The notes: a model not told the origin generated them from the sequence alone. Counted from the stretch's first letter, positions 12,542 through 25,700 are shown. The stretch: 64,000 nt of DNA from Balaenoptera acutorostrata (GCF_949987535.1 NC_080067.1:56230405-56294404); one strand, 5' to 3'. Numbers and translations: made by a program.

Positions 12542-14094
12542 GCAAAAGTCATTGGTATGATGCTGACAATGCCCATTTTCCTATTTGAGGAGTTAAAATA
12601 ATTATTTTTTTTGCTTTGCAGTTAAGAAAATGGGCAGTATTTAAGGAACCCTAATTTTCAGTAGAGATAATGAAGTGAGTGTTGAAGTTTTGATTTTTTA
12701 AACATTGCATATTCAATACTAACACCTTTCATTAGTTTTGAAAAGCACTAACTTCCTGGGAGTATTTTCCAGTTCATTTGAGAGACAAATGTCATGGCCT
12801 TGTGATTTTTTTTTTTAAACAAAGTGATACCCTAAGAGATTAGCTAGAAAAATGAAATGCAGTTGTTGACTGTGTCCCTTCTACCTCGGGAAGAACTCGG
12901 GGGAATGATTGTGGACAACACCAGCTTTGTTAACCCTGAAGTGTAGGCAGTGGGGGCCTGTGAACATGGCATTTACAGTGGTTCACCGTCCCCTGCCTTG
13001 GAAAGTTCTCTCTGGAACAGTTGGAGGTGCTGTTAGCGAGGCCTGCTTCCTGTGTGTGAGTACCTATTGTGGAGGCCTCCCTTGAATGGGAGGTTTGTGA
13101 GAAGTGCTTTCCCACCAGTACACAATGCACCCTCTCGGCAATGTAAATACACATTCCACTCAGGGTCAGGCTCACAGCGACTGGCCAGAACTCCCTTGCA
13201 AAGAATGATATTTTGTAGTTCCATTTATTTATAATGGCTGGTGGAAAATTAATATGCTTGTTAAATCTATTTTTAAAAATAAAAGGGAAGCCACTTATCT
13301 AAGAGTGTTTGCTGAACGTAAATCAATTAGCTGTGGCATATTTTGATCTTGCTAATTCTCCTGCTCTAGGAAATGAATGTCACCTTCTTACTAACTGTTC
13401 TGTCTATATTTAAAACTTGACGTTCTTGTTTTAAGAGTTATCCTTATGCCTCAGAAAACTCCTTTTGGGTTCTCTGATGAAAGACATAATAGGCTGTGGC
13501 TAAAGAAAATAAAGTAGTGACCCTAGAAAATACTAGATCAAGTCATCTTGGGATTTCGAATGGGCTCTATTGAGCAGTAAATGAAGGTCTAGAGATCAGA
13601 GCAGATAAGATTCTTACTTGGGAATGGCAACACAAAATTATTTGTCTTTATTTCGTTGGAGTTGATCGTTTGCTTTGAATCCAGGGCATGGATATGATTA
13701 CTCGAGAGATCGAACGGGGTCCCCGTGTAATGGGCCTGGATTTATTGGAGTCAGGTCCCACCCGGTCCCTGAATGTTTGCTGACATTCCCAGCAGCGGAG
13801 TACCTGGTCCCCAACATCCATTTCCTATCCCCCCAGCCTGTTGCTCTTTTCTCAAGATTTTACCAAATGAATTTGTTTCACCAAAGTACTTTAAAGAGTG
13901 TAACATAAAGTCCTGTCGAGAAAAATCCATGGTGGAATTTGGATACCTTTTCATTTGGATTAATTATTCTCTGTTCAGACCCTGCCGGGTGAATTGTGGA
14001 TGTATAGAGTATAAAATACGGACAACAATCTTTGTCTACTAGAAAGTGAGTTTAAATTTTTCTTATATTTTTACATCTAAGGTGCTTGGCATGG

Positions 14095-14270
14095 AGCAGT
14101 GGTTGTCAAAGTGTGGTATGGGGGACCCTTGTGTGTTCCTGAGATTCTTTTAATGGGGTTCATGAGGTCATAACTATTAATAATCCTAAAATGTTATTTG
14201 TCTTTTTCAATCTTATGCTTCTGAGTTCTTCAGTAATGTTAACTGAAAAGTATCTTGTGTCTTTCATGCT
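14095..14270 (+). mobile_element. Probable hAT-type DNA transposon remnant
   Basis: 'gcagtggttgtcaaagtgtg', 'ttcttttaatggggttcatg', 'aggtcataactatt' and 'aaaatgttatttgtcttttt' resemble the 5' end of a hAT non-autonomous family ('ggttctcaaactggggtc ... ggggtccgcgaggtcaaaac'). No second terminus was recognised. Confidence 0.45.
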
Positions 14271-14666
14271 TTCACTTGAGGAGAAATATGAAAATTGAAT
14301 TGGAGAACATGCATTTTGTAGCAGAGTTGAAATTTAAAATTATTTTTCTGGAAAGATTTTAAAGCCTATTAGTGGACTCCTTAAATTTAGAATTTGAATG
14401 ATTTTAGAACAAAAGAGTGTCTTACACAGAGCAGAACCTAAGTGAGTATTTATTAAATAAATGAATGCAGCCCCCTTACATTTTCTTAACAAATTATATT
14501 AGTGTAATTAATGATGTCGTCATTATTCACAGGGAGTATTTAGAATATAGGCAAGCATCATGCTTTCAAACATTTAGATTCGTCTGTTTGCATATAAGTA
14601 TGTATACACCAATTGCCATTTCATTTATTAAAGCTCTTTGATGCTCTATGGTACGGGACAGTTGTT

Positions 14667-14684
14667 CCCCCCCCCCCCCCCCCC
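14667..14684. repeat. C18 homopolymer
   Basis: Eighteen uninterrupted C follow gttgtt. Poly(C)/poly(G) runs of this length are rare in mammalian DNA compared with poly(A)/poly(T). Confidence 0.95.
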
Positions 14685-15599
14685 GTAAAAGAAAGAAAAT
14701 GTTTTTTCTGAAGAATTCCACAGTTTTGTGTTTTCAAAAATATTAGTCTGAATTAGTAAAGTGGTTGCTCATGTTAAAATTTTGTTGTAATGGGCTAAAA
14801 TCTGATACAGTAAATAGATGTTCCCTTACACAGTGTGTCTTTGCACCTGCTAATTTGTTTCTTTATAAGTGTCATTTCATGTGAATTTTCTGTTTCAGTA
14901 CCTTGTAAGTTCTAAGGAACACCTGGTATTTGCTTTGTGTTTAGTCACATTAGGTGAAATACAGAGCTGCTTATGAGAATGTCATCAGTTGTAATGATTC
15001 TTTAAGAAATAGTTTGTTTTAAAAAACATGTTTGTAAACTGATTTTCAGTGTATCCTATACTATTCTCATTGATTTCTCTACCCTCCCCCACATAGGGGA
15101 GGAAGAAATATTTGAACCAACATCTAAAATTAGTAATAAAGTGTTAGAACTCTTTGAAATACATATTTAAGTATAAATTGGAGAAAACATCAGTGATGCT
15201 TCTACCGGGCTGAAGTAACAGCTTCAGAGCTCTTCCTTGTAATGAGTGTTTTATAACATCTATTCAGTTCAACAAAAACTGAGTTTGTTAAATAAACATG
15301 ATTGAATTCTATATGAGCTGATTAAAGAAACAATTTTAGTATCCTCCTGGCTAATCAGAAATGAAGATTGAGGCAGGGGGCATGTTTTGAAGACAAATTC
15401 ATCTTCTGGCACACTCTTAAGAGTAGGAAAGATGCCACAGCTGGGAAACCAAATTTAGACATTGGAGCTTATCTCAGATGAAAGGTTTCATAGAGCAGGG
15501 TGGTCTGTTGACTTCGGTTTTGTCAGAAGTATCCAGTGTGGATTTGGGTTAATCGAATATAACATTTCAGTGTAATGCTATTTAACATCATGACTTTAT

Positions 15600-15680
15600 T
15601 TCTAGAATCCTAGAATTCTAGTCCAGTCCAGTCCCTGGTACATAGTGGATGCTCAATAAGTATTTGTTAAAAGAATGGGT
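15600..15680 (+). repeat. L2 3'-terminal fragment
   Basis: 'ccctggtacatagtggatgc' followed by 'tcaataagtatttgttaaaa' matches the L2 3' end ('cctggcacatagtaggtgctcaataaa'). Confidence 0.55.
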
Positions 15681-16254
15681 GATTATCTCTGTTCATGGCC
15701 TTTTGTTTGATGCTATTTTAGAAGATTCCTTTCAGCTGAGTCCTTTTGGGATATTGAAAATAATAGAATCTTGAAACCCTTTGTACGAAATACCTTGTTC
15801 TGACACTCTCCTCATCGATGACTTGCTAAGCTGCCCTCCTTTGTGAAGTAATTTTACTTTTGTGTTTAATCATGGCATATCTCTTTGAAAATCAACACAG
15901 AGGGTGTAACTTTAGTAGTTTATAGTTTGGTTTCTTTTTCTCCCTAATTTTTAACCATCTGGACTACATGATAGTACAGTGGATTTGTTTAACCTTCCTT
16001 AAGCTACTTTAGAAAGTGTTTTAAAAAATCATTAAATCTGCATCTTGGTAAGGATACACCCAAAACTCACTGTTGTTGCCTTTGTGTATGGGGAACTGGG
16101 GACTGGATAGGAGAGAAATGTACTTTGATTGGATGTCTTCGAAAGTTATCTTTTGAATTTTGTACTATGTGCTTGTTTTATCTAATTTTAAAATTCACTA
16201 ACCTATGAATTTTTCATCAGTCCTTCCACTTCCATGTTTTGTTGCTAGATTCTT

Positions 16255-16420
16255 AGATGTTATAATCAGCTCGCTCAGAGAGCGTTGACTCTTAACCATC
16301 ACTTTCTGAGTCTCTTTGGGCCCCTTACTTAACCTCTCTCAGCCTTAGCTGCAATACTTTTTAAGAGGGGAATACTGCCTCCTTCACACGAAGGTTGAGA
16401 GGCTAGGTAAGAATTAATGT
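16255..16420 (+). repeat. MIR fragment
   Basis: 'ccccttacttaacctctctc', 'agccttagctgcaatacttt' and 'gaaggttgagaggctaggta' run in MIR sense order (gggcaagttacttaacctctctgtgcctcag...). Confidence 0.65.
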
Positions 16421-16654
16421 GCAGGGGCTGCAAGCCGTGCCTTTCTTTGCTTTGGGGCTCTTTCTCTCATCCTTTCCCAGAAACAGTCAGTTGTTGGGTG
16501 TCTGCAACACATCCCACCCACACACCAATAAAGGGTGTTAACACGTGGCTGTTAGGTACCCAAGTGGTTGTAGAAATGTGAATTTAATTCATAATAGATC
16601 TCTAAAAGCAGAGTAATAAAATACATTTTGGATTTCATTAGAGGAGACTCTAGA

Positions 16655-16750
16655 AGTTGTGTTAAAGAACCCACATTACAGATGAAGAGACTGAGACCCA
16701 GAGGGCCTGTGCAGGCCCACCTTGAGTCACAGCCCTGACGAGCAGTGGGA
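16655..16750 (-). repeat. MIR fragment
   Basis: 'attacagatgaagagactga' and 'gacccagagggcctgtgcag' with a 'gagtcacagc' block match the MIR core in reverse orientation. Confidence 0.6.
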
Positions 16751-18369
16751 CCTGTCACAGTGCCGTGGGGCTTCCAGGCAGGTGGTAGTAAGTAGCCCAA
16801 GGGCTGGGTGAGGAGTGAGCTTCTGGTGCTGGGATGGAGAGGAGAGCTGTCTTCTGATTTCCCATCTCATCTCTTTCTATATCTGCCCCGCCCTTGCAGC
16901 TTGCAGGTTGACTGGTGGGGAGGTGCCAAGACCTGGAGCTGGAAGAGGGTTTTAGGAGTGACCTCTTCTGTTCTTGGACTTGTTTTCAACATCCTATAGA
17001 AAAAGATACAAACAACCACACAATTCCGAATCTCATTGAAAAGAAATATTTTCAGTTCTTCTCATCTTTGGATAAAGTATGTGACAAAGTTAGCTTGGAT
17101 ATGTGTGAAAATAAGGGCTCATAGCTTTGGAATGTTTCTTGTTAGATGCTAGACTGTCATCCTTGGGATGTGAGAGAGGGATGTGAGATTTACTGTGCTG
17201 AGTGTGCCTTGAGTCTAGGTGTTCTAATAAAAATGTCTAATTATGTCTGCAAACTTCTTTAAACACCGTTTAAAAACAATGAACAAAACAAACAGGCCTT
17301 TGGTTGGTAAACCTCTTTTGTAGTTGGGCCCCCTTTCCCTTTTAGTTAATATTTGCAGAACTGAGCTGTTTATGTGTGGATGTGGATCAGAGGTCCAGAG
17401 ATTGTGTATATGTAGTGATAGAATTTTTTTTTAAGTTTTTGTGTTTCCTTAAAGATTTGGAGTATATTGAGGGGCTATGGAAGCAACCAGCCTCTGTATA
17501 TTCATGGAGAATTACATTGATAAAAGTAGCCTCAGGATGCATACAATGCTTACGTATGATCCTTAGATATGTGGGTTTTCTTTTTTTTCCTTCTCAGAAA
17601 ATAGTGCCTTTCCTATATGGTAGTTTTGAGTTCAGACATGACTATGCTTTGCCAAATTAAAAAAAAAAAGAAAGCATCTATGGATTCTCAAAGGCAGGGC
17701 CTATACATTAGACTGTTTGGCATCCCTCCTTGGCCTCTGGAGCACAGTAGACAATTCTTTTTTTAATTTGTTGCTTGAATCATTTACTGTTATTTAATCT
17801 GTGGCAGCGGTGGCAGCGGTGCTTTTAATCTAACTCAGTTTCACGGGATTTCTCTGTGAATTTAAATTTTGCCACCTAATTCTCCTGTGTTTATAATTGG
17901 ATGCAAAAAGCGAGAGTGTCTTTAAGGTTAGGAACTTTTTCAGACAACTGTGTTTTAACTTCACTAATGAACCCATGTCAGACAAGAAGACAAATTCCAG
18001 ACTGTTTGTGCCTCAACCAACCAGCTGGGTGCATACCTCCAGGTACTGCTCATGTCTCAAGAGGTTTTTCTGCATGAACAGTTATCACCACTCCTTCTTT
18101 CATTCAAGTGGCAAGCCATGGCAAGAGTCTTTCTTTCACAGCTGTGTAGAACTCAGCTGTAAAATTAGATTTCATTGGCATAAAAACACAGTGATTGCTA
18201 TCACTATTTACTCAATACGTTCTTTTTCAACATTTTACTTAGATTCTTCCTCTCTTATGCAGAAGGCTCAGATTATACTCATACAAGTAAGAGAAACTAA
18301 CAGGTTCTTAGAGTTTGAGTAAACCTCTCTTTTTAGCTTTTGTTTAATCTGTATGAAGTGAGCACAGTA

Positions 18370-18520
18370 GGCAATGGTGTTTTGAAACATAGGCTATTAA
18401 GAGCAAAAAGAAACCTTAAAGGCGAATCTATAATCTTGTCATTTTGTAAAAGAAGAAATTAATTGCCCAAATTTAAAGCTAATTATTGGCAAACCTCAAA
18501 TTAGAACTCATATTTTCCAA
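18370..18520 (-). repeat. MIR-like fragment
   Basis: 'aaaccttaaaggcgaatcta' followed by 'cattttgtaaaagaagaaat' and 'aattgcccaaatttaaagct' has the antisense MIR-like order. Strongly diverged. Confidence 0.5.
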
Positions 18521-19249
18521 TACTCAGTCTTGGGGTCTCTCTGCTCTAGTGCTTTTTTGCCATAACATACTGGTCCTTTGAACAGTTTTTAGTGGAAGGG
18601 CTGTGAAAAATTCTAATAAATATCTTTAGTTTCTCTCCATATCCTTTTTTGGGCACAATTTAATTTGATTTTCAGAAAAGTGAAGGAGAGTGTTTGCCTG
18701 TACAAGTACCTTTCCTCATGGTTGCCCACAGTGTACGGGAGAGACGGTACACAGTGAAGCACTGCAACCACCTGCAGCCTTTTCCTGTCCAGTGGCAGCG
18801 CCCCCCATCAGGTTCCTAAATGGCCACATGGTAATTCCACACGGTCAGAGCCAGTGCCACGGCCCCTGCTTTAGTGTTACCAGAAGGGCAAGAAAAGTCC
18901 TGCTTTCACAGTAGCAGGAGCATAGTAAAAACAGTCCGATGTGTGTTGAGCAGGTTTTTCTCAATTTCAGAGGCAAAGGAGGTTGCACAGTGTTTCTATC
19001 TTGTTTTCCTCATTTTTTTTTCTTTCTATTGATGCTGTTGGTGTTTCCACGGTTATCATCAGAAAGCTGTTTCTAGTTTTGCTCCGAAGGCTAGAACCGT
19101 TTTGAGAGTTTCTAGGTCTTGAAATATCATCAGGGGTTTACCTTTCAAAACCAGAATGGAGCAGGAAGGTAAGAGGTTTTTCTGATGAAAATAAAATAGC
19201 AAATGATACTTTGATATCTCGTTAGTTGTAAGAATGTGTATAACTTTTT

Positions 19250-19327
19250 AAAAACTTTTTTTTCTTCTCTCTCTTCCTCTCTCAGCGTTCCTCTTTCCCT
19301 TCCTCCTCTCTCCCTCTTTGTTTTTCT
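19250..19327 (+). repeat. Polypyrimidine tract
   Basis: About 75 nt are almost entirely C/T (T-rich, then alternating cttc/ctct), with a single ctctcAG|CG inside. Acceptor-like, but no downstream exon candidate was recognised. Confidence 0.75.
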
Positions 19328-20269
19328 AAATCTTGCTAATAAAACTTAGAGTGGAAGACTACACACTAAGAAGCTGTCAGTCCTTATGACTGAGGGCATA
19401 TGTACATAACGGCCACCTGTATGAGAAGGAAGTTCATGAAAGCAGTTTTTCTTTCTTTTTTCTGTGCTACATGATTCTCTGTCAAATTTTGACTTTTTAA
19501 GATTTTTCTTTTTTACTACAGTCATGGCATAAACAAGTGTAAATCAGCTGCACAAATGTTTGTCGTAATAAATTAGGTTTTATTAGGCTTAGGTTTTACA
19601 TTGGAAGCCATTAAGAAACTTGTAATCACTCATAAAACATTAGCTATCTGATAATTATATTCTTTGAAAAGAGAGACAGTAATTTGTTGGTAACCTCTCA
19701 AACCCATCTGCCTCAAACATGACACAGCACAACAAAGCCCCCGTTTTTTTTGTGATTCAGTAAGTTTATCCTGTTGTCATTTTGACTACTAATGGGGTTT
19801 TTCTTGCCATGTTGAATCAGGAAAAAAAGTTCTTTTCCTTATTACTATTTAAAAAAATGGCTAGAACATTTCTCTGGTATGTTTGTGACGATTTTCTGAC
19901 ACCTGGTCCACAATAGATTCTTACTATTGGAAGTCATTTAGTATTTTTAGTAGAGAAGGAACTTTTGTTGAAGTATGAGTCGAGCTATGATTTTACTAAT
20001 GTGCCCCTGAGAATATTTTTCCCAGGCTGCAGAACAAGCATGTAGCAAGCAAAATGTTTACATGCTGTTTAGATTATGTGAAGGTGATTGGTTAATGTAT
20101 ATTTTATTGGAAAAGATACAAGCTTTATGGAATCACAATTAACTTTAGTGGTATGAATTCTGAAAATTATTATTATTTATTAGATTCTTTATTTTCCTAA
20201 TTGCTTCATAGGTCTTAATTGGTGGGTTTCCATCCATTTCCCATTCATCAAGGAACCCATTTCACTTCT

Positions 20270-20598
20270 TTTTTTTTTGTTTTTTTTTGTTTTTTAAACG
20301 TTTCTTTAATTAATTAATTAATTTATATTTATATTTGGCTGTGTTGGGTCCTCGTTTCCGTGCGAGGGCTTTCTCTAGTTGTGGCAAGCGGAGGCCACTC
20401 CTCATCGCGGTGCGCGGGCCTCTCACCATCGCGGCCTCTCTTGTTGCGGAGCACAGGCTCCAGACGCGCAGGCTCAGTAGCTGTGGCTCACGGGCCCAGT
20501 TGCTCCGCGGCATGTGGGATCTTCCCAGACCAGGGCGCGAACCCGTGTCCCCTGCATTGGCAGGCAGACTCTCAACCACTGCGCCACCAGGGAAGCCC
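20270..20598 (-). mobile_element. CHR-type SINE
   Basis: This is a full-length copy read in reverse: T-rich tail, 'ggctgtgttgggtcctcgtt', body, tRNA-like head ending 'ccaccagggaagcc'. Target duplication cccatttcacttct occurs at 20256-20269 and 20599-20612 (14/14). An ATTA run (about 20308-20322) lies in the tail. Confidence 0.95.
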
Positions 20599-20668
20599 CC
20601 CATTTCACTTCTGAAAGTGCATTTGAATTGCGGAATGGAAGCAAAAAGTCAAAACTGATGATGTGCTT

Positions 20669-20735
20669 TTTTTTTTTTTTTTTTTAATTGAGGTGTAATT
20701 GGCACACATACATTCTTCTTATTGGTTCTCATACT
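20669..20735 (-). mobile_element. Possible short L1 3' end
   Basis: About 20 T followed by 'aattgaggtgtaattggcac' resembles the extreme 3' end of an L1MA-type element in reverse. Short, boundaries uncertain. Confidence 0.4.
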
Positions 20736-21454
20736 GCTTTTATTTTTTACACACTTCCCCGGGATAGTTTAGGATAGGTCAGAAGCCACATCAGGGTGTA
20801 GGTGAAGTGAGCCTGGGAGCCTGCGCCTTGGCGCTGGCCTGAGACTTGACTCAGGGAGCCCGTCTCCTCTCACCCAGCAGGACCACCCCGTTTGGCGCTG
20901 CTGGTGATGCTTTGCTCCTTTTGGTGCCGTTAGGTTTCTTTTTCTCTTGTCATCTGAAACCCATTTGTGTACTGTACTGCTAACTCACATCTTGAATTAA
21001 TGGAAGGAAATTCGGGTCATCAGCCTATGGAGTGAGGACCAGGACATTCTGTTACTAATATGAAGGCCAGGTCCACAGACTTAAACCTCCTCCAGCGGTG
21101 ATCAGGGCTTTGGTTTTTTTCAAGTTAGAAATTCTTCCTAGTATATGATTGCTTTTTCTGGCCTTTGGAAATGGATCTGTGGTTCTCTCCTGAGAATCAG
21201 GTTTTTATGAAATTGGCTGTGTGTTTCTTAGTATAGGCTGGGGCCAAAATACCATGGAAAACCTTTTTGGACTTGGAGTGAGGGAAGCAAAATAAAGGGA
21301 AAAAGTAATAACCCAGTTGCCTAGAGTAATGTAAAAACTGAAGACCCTTTGCAATATTATTTTAAAATAAGGTGTTCTGTAAAAGCTTTGGGGGCATATT
21401 TGGACAGAATTAAACGTCTTACCAGCAGTGAGGATCTGTTTTTCAGAGTATGCA

Positions 21455-21473
21455 GCCCCCCCGCCCCCCCGCC
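21455..21473. repeat. C7-G-C7-G-CC run
   Basis: Two C7 runs are joined by a single G. With the C18 tract this is the second long C run in intron 1. On the - strand it is a potential two-run G tract, too few runs for a canonical quadruplex. Confidence 0.85.
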
Positions 21474-22400
21474 ATTAGCCTAGAAGTTCTTTGGTTCTGG
21501 ACCTTGCTAGCAGGTAAGGACAGTAACAAACGACTTGCTTTCAGGAGAGAGGGAAGTTAACCACAAGTGCTCACGTGGCATCCCTTCCCTGTCAATCAAA
21601 AGAATAGAACTGGCCGGGCATGAAGCACTTGTGGTTTTAGTGTTAGGATGTGTGGTTAGGGGGAGAGGTTGTGAGGGCCTGTGGTTGTCACCGAATGCTT
21701 TGAAATAGAAGTATGGGTAAGAATAAAAAGAATAGGAGTGAAACCTTGGAGCTCTATGTGAAAAAAAGAAAAAAAAAGTTCAGAGAATTAGAAAAAAGCA
21801 TTGCAGTAGAGGTCATCTATTTTCTATTGGTTTAGTCGGATTAGTTTTGCAGCACATTTATTTATTCTTTATTTGTAAACGGTAGTGGTCTAAAGAATGG
21901 ATTTATTGCAAGAGCTCAGTTGTGTGTGAGGAGGACAGTGTGGTTGTGGTAGAGCCTTGAATGAAGTACATGAGTTCTGTGAAAGCTCTGGCCAGCTCAG
22001 ATACACATCTGTCCGAGGGAGAAGGAACCCAGACCAGGACAATGCGGGTTTTGTCAGGGTGATTTCTCATGAGACTTTCTGACTGACACGGAAAACAGGT
22101 ACAGCTCAGTTATCCAGAGATCACACATCTGGCTCACTCAGCTTCCCTCAGAGCTGATAATCAGCACGTGGTCAAGGAGGACGGTGCAGGGCACAGAGGG
22201 GAGCTTCTGAGACCCCAGAGACCACTCCTCTGTGTGTGTATAACTAACAACCTGGCTTCCCAGCCCAAGGAAGATGTAAGACAGCCAATTTAGGATATGT
22301 TTCTCAGATTTGAGGAGGTGTGGTTTGTGGTGCAGCCTAATGAGGAAGAAAGAGGAAAAAATACACCATAGAATTTAAACATAAGAACTCAAAGTAAGGG

Positions 22401-22660
22401 CTTCCCTGGTGGCGCAGTGGTTGAGAATCCGCCTGCCAATGCAGGGGACACGGGTTCGAGCCCTGGTCTGGGAGGATCCCACATGCCACGGAGCAGCTGG
22501 GCCCGTGAGCCACAATTACTGAGCCTGCGCGTCTGGAGCCTGTGCTCCGCAACAAGAGAGGCCACGATAGTGAGAGGCCCGCGCACCGCGATGAAGAGTG
22601 GCCCCCGCTTGCCACAACTAGAGAAAGCCCTCGCACAGAAACGAAGACCCAACACAGCCA

Positions 22661-22711
<51 letters not shown>

Positions 22712-22715
22712 AAAA
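22401..22715 (+). mobile_element. CHR-type SINE with long (TAAA)n tail
   Basis: The copy is full length: head 'cttccctggtggcgcagtgg', tRNA-like B box 'gggttcgagccctgg', body, then the tail. Target duplication aagaactcaaagtaaggg occurs at 22383-22400 and 22716-22733 (18/18), so the insertion is fairly young. The tail is 12.5 pure TAAA units at 22661-22710. Confidence 0.97.
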
Positions 22716-25700
22716 AAGAACTCAAAGTAAGGGTGAATTTCTCTGAGTATGTAGGGTCAGAATGCTTAGTAACTCCCTAGTACATCACCTTGTGACTGAA
22801 CACAGTATTGTAAACAATGACCCTACATCCCTAAGAAAAAATAAAGTTATGGCCAGACTGCCCTATAATGAAGTAAGAAAATGTATAATTTCCATCCACA
22901 ATTATTGCAAATAAAGTTTTTGGTCCTTAAAGTTAACTGTTTGAATAGTAAGCCTTCCACATTCATGGCTTCATTTTTAAAATTCCATTTGAAAAGTTCA
23001 AGTTCGGTCAGCTTTCTTAGGCATGTCACATTCTCCAGGTCTCCTCAAGGCAGTGGTGCTGAGGCTTAAGCACCTCTTAAGGTGTTTAAGTTGAGTACAT
23101 GTGTAGTTTTGTCTGGGTTATCGGCCAAAATAGAGGAGACTCACTTTTGGGGGAGCTGTCACCATTAAATGATTGATGCATGGCAAGCCTTCCCAAGTCT
23201 CTTGGCCTGACTTAACCTTCTTCAGCTGTCAATGGTTAGGGCTGAGTGGTTTTCCCAATTTACAACTTGAACATTTGACTTTCCATTTGTATTTGGAAAA
23301 GTCATTACCTCCTGCTACCCGACACCCGTCCCCATCACCAGGGAATAACCAAAAATATGGTAACAACCATAGTAAATACTACTTTGTACCCTGTTTTATG
23401 TTTTGCGTCTATGGTTTTCGTTCTTTTATAATTCTTCCTCCTGCCTTTTCTCTTGTCCCGGTCCACGGCACTAAATTGTTGGTGTTCCATGATAATTTAA
23501 GGACTGGTTGGCAGGCAATTGCCTTGTTAAGTAGCTGGGCATTATGTTGCCTAGAGGTAATTTATTGCTTTTTCTACATGTCCCTTGAATTCCAGGCAAA
23601 TGAACATATCCTGTGTATGTGCATGGAGTGTAGAAAGGGGTTTTTAAACATTGTTGGCTGCATGAACCACCCCTTCTAGATCAGTCTCTTACCTTGTATT
23701 GCAGGCAGGATAAAGTCTGGTTTACCTTTGGTGAAACTCTTGGGCATTAGAAAGTAGGCCTTGGATTTTAGCAAGCTGGTGGCCTAGGGTAAAGAGGGTT
23801 AACAACTTTGCTTATGAGCAGTGTGGCTCTGTGGCTTCACTTTATTCTTCCATTTTTCTCCATGATTAAAGGTACAGTTGTTGCATGATTGAGTTGAAGC
23901 ACTAAGAGTGTATGACGTTTATATGTTCCCACTGTATGCTGAGTTGATTGTACAAGTAGTTGATTTTTTTATGCACAGTTCTCCGTCTTCCCCTCCCTTG
24001 TTCCCCTCTCAGTAATCTGCAACAACCACTGCACATCTGTGAGGCGAATAATCCATCATCCAGTAGAAAAGAAGTACAGGATTCAGGCATCTTTCTCTGT
24101 ATTGAATAGCTGCATTGCCCAAAGTTGCCTGTACGATTTTCAAGAGCAGATACAATTATCTCTTTGTGCCAGTGGACTTGGTTTCTTTGGGGGTTTCTGC
24201 AGCTCTCTGTTGGCTCCCACCCTCCCTCATCGTAGATTTATAAGACTTTCATGGAACTGGGGAGGGGCTCTGTCCTTTTATCCCACACTTGCAGAACCTG
24301 GAGTTTAACTGCCCAGTTTGGACTTGACACCTGTGCTTAAGAGTGCCAGCTAGTGGGGCTGGATTGCTGTGTTTTGATGATAGCAAGTCCCATTGTTTAT
24401 TACGATGCCAACCAGAAGGTTTCTTAAGTTGGAATTGTCAGTGTTAGACATGATGTTGGGAGTTGAGACATTCTTTGGTATTAGGGATGGGTGGCCAGGA
24501 ATGCCTAAATTTTGTACTAGATCACAATTATGTCCTCCTACCAGTACCTGCGTGCACAGGATGAAAAAAGAGCGGGTTCTATCCTTACGCTTGTCTGTGA
24601 GATGACCAGGACTTTCCCGCAGTGGGAGAGGGCTTTGGTGCTCACTACTTTAGCAGAGGAGAAGGGAGGGGACAGAGCCACAATCTCCATAACCTCACCA
24701 GCAAGTGCCTTGGGGCTCTTCCCTGCGGAGGGGTGAGGAAAAGGTGGAAGTGAGTGTGGAGTGCTTCTTTCCCCCAGATGCTTAATCCTCAGACCCTTAA
24801 TGTAAATTAGTGCCCTGGTTATCCAACCTGCACGTTGAAGAAACATTAAATAAAACATCACGCTTAAGAAATAGGCCTGTGTAATATCAATCTGAGGAAA
24901 ACTAGGCATTCTTTCTTCATGCACTAGTAGGGTTAAGTATATTTGAAATAAAATTGGAATGGACATTAGTACTCCATTAGTAGTACTACTCAAAATCAAA
25001 CATGTCATGATAGTGTCAGTGGAAGTTATTTTGGTTAATTCTATTGTGGAAGAATCTGTTTCCTACATTAGGATAAACTACTGGGCTTTGAGTTTTGTAC
25101 TTTTATTTGCTTAGGAACTGAGTAATTGCCTCATAAAACAGCATGATGGTACTGTTAACACTGCATTATAAGACCTGTTATTATAGAATGTGCTTCCCTA
25201 GTTGGGACAAGACTTTGTTGTTTGGTGCTTAAAATAATTAGTTTCTCCAAATGGGGTTATAATGAATAGTGTAAATTTGTACTGATTTAAAATAAAGTTT
25301 ATAATCTCTTGGGTGGCTTTTATGCATCATTTGATACTTCCAGGGAAGGAGTTTCTTTTGGGTGGGATTTGGGGGAGGGAGATATATTTAACATTCAGAA
25401 TGGAGGTTTTAAGAATGAGAAGAAATATTTTATTTGTCACACCTGAGACAAATTAGAGATAATCATTAAAGGATTTGCCCCACTGTTTTGCCTGATTTGG
25501 GTATTGAGTATTAAAGGATTCATTTACCAAATCCTCTTGAATTTGAAATTTTGGGGGACTTTATTATGAATGAGAAAAAATTTAAAATGAACCACATGGC
25601 AGTTTCTTTCTGAACTGACTTAAAATAGTGTGCGTGTGTGTTTGTTTATTCTTCTTTGTCCATGCTATTAAACTTTTTGTGACAAAAAGTTTTAGGCATA

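Noticed and set aside
17897..18322. 141-codon + strand open frame
   Set aside because: No recognisable domain or exon context. Composition is like the surrounding intron.
19250..19330. Polypyrimidine tract ending ctctcag considered as an acceptor for a hidden exon
   Set aside because: Pyrimidine-rich sequence continues after the AG and no open exon with a donor follows.
20310..20658. Overlapping 84-107 codon frames on both strands
   Set aside because: They are translations of the CHR SINE. Near-identical peptides recur at 22.4, 45.7, 59.0 and 59.4 kb wherever this SINE occurs.
23173..23679. 168-codon + strand open frame
   Set aside because: No recognisable domain, no splice or promoter context, low-complexity composition. 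It lies inside intron 1 and is compatible with chance.
24538..25008. 156-codon - strand open frame
   Set aside because: Overlaps several + frames, has no known motif and lies in plain intron sequence.
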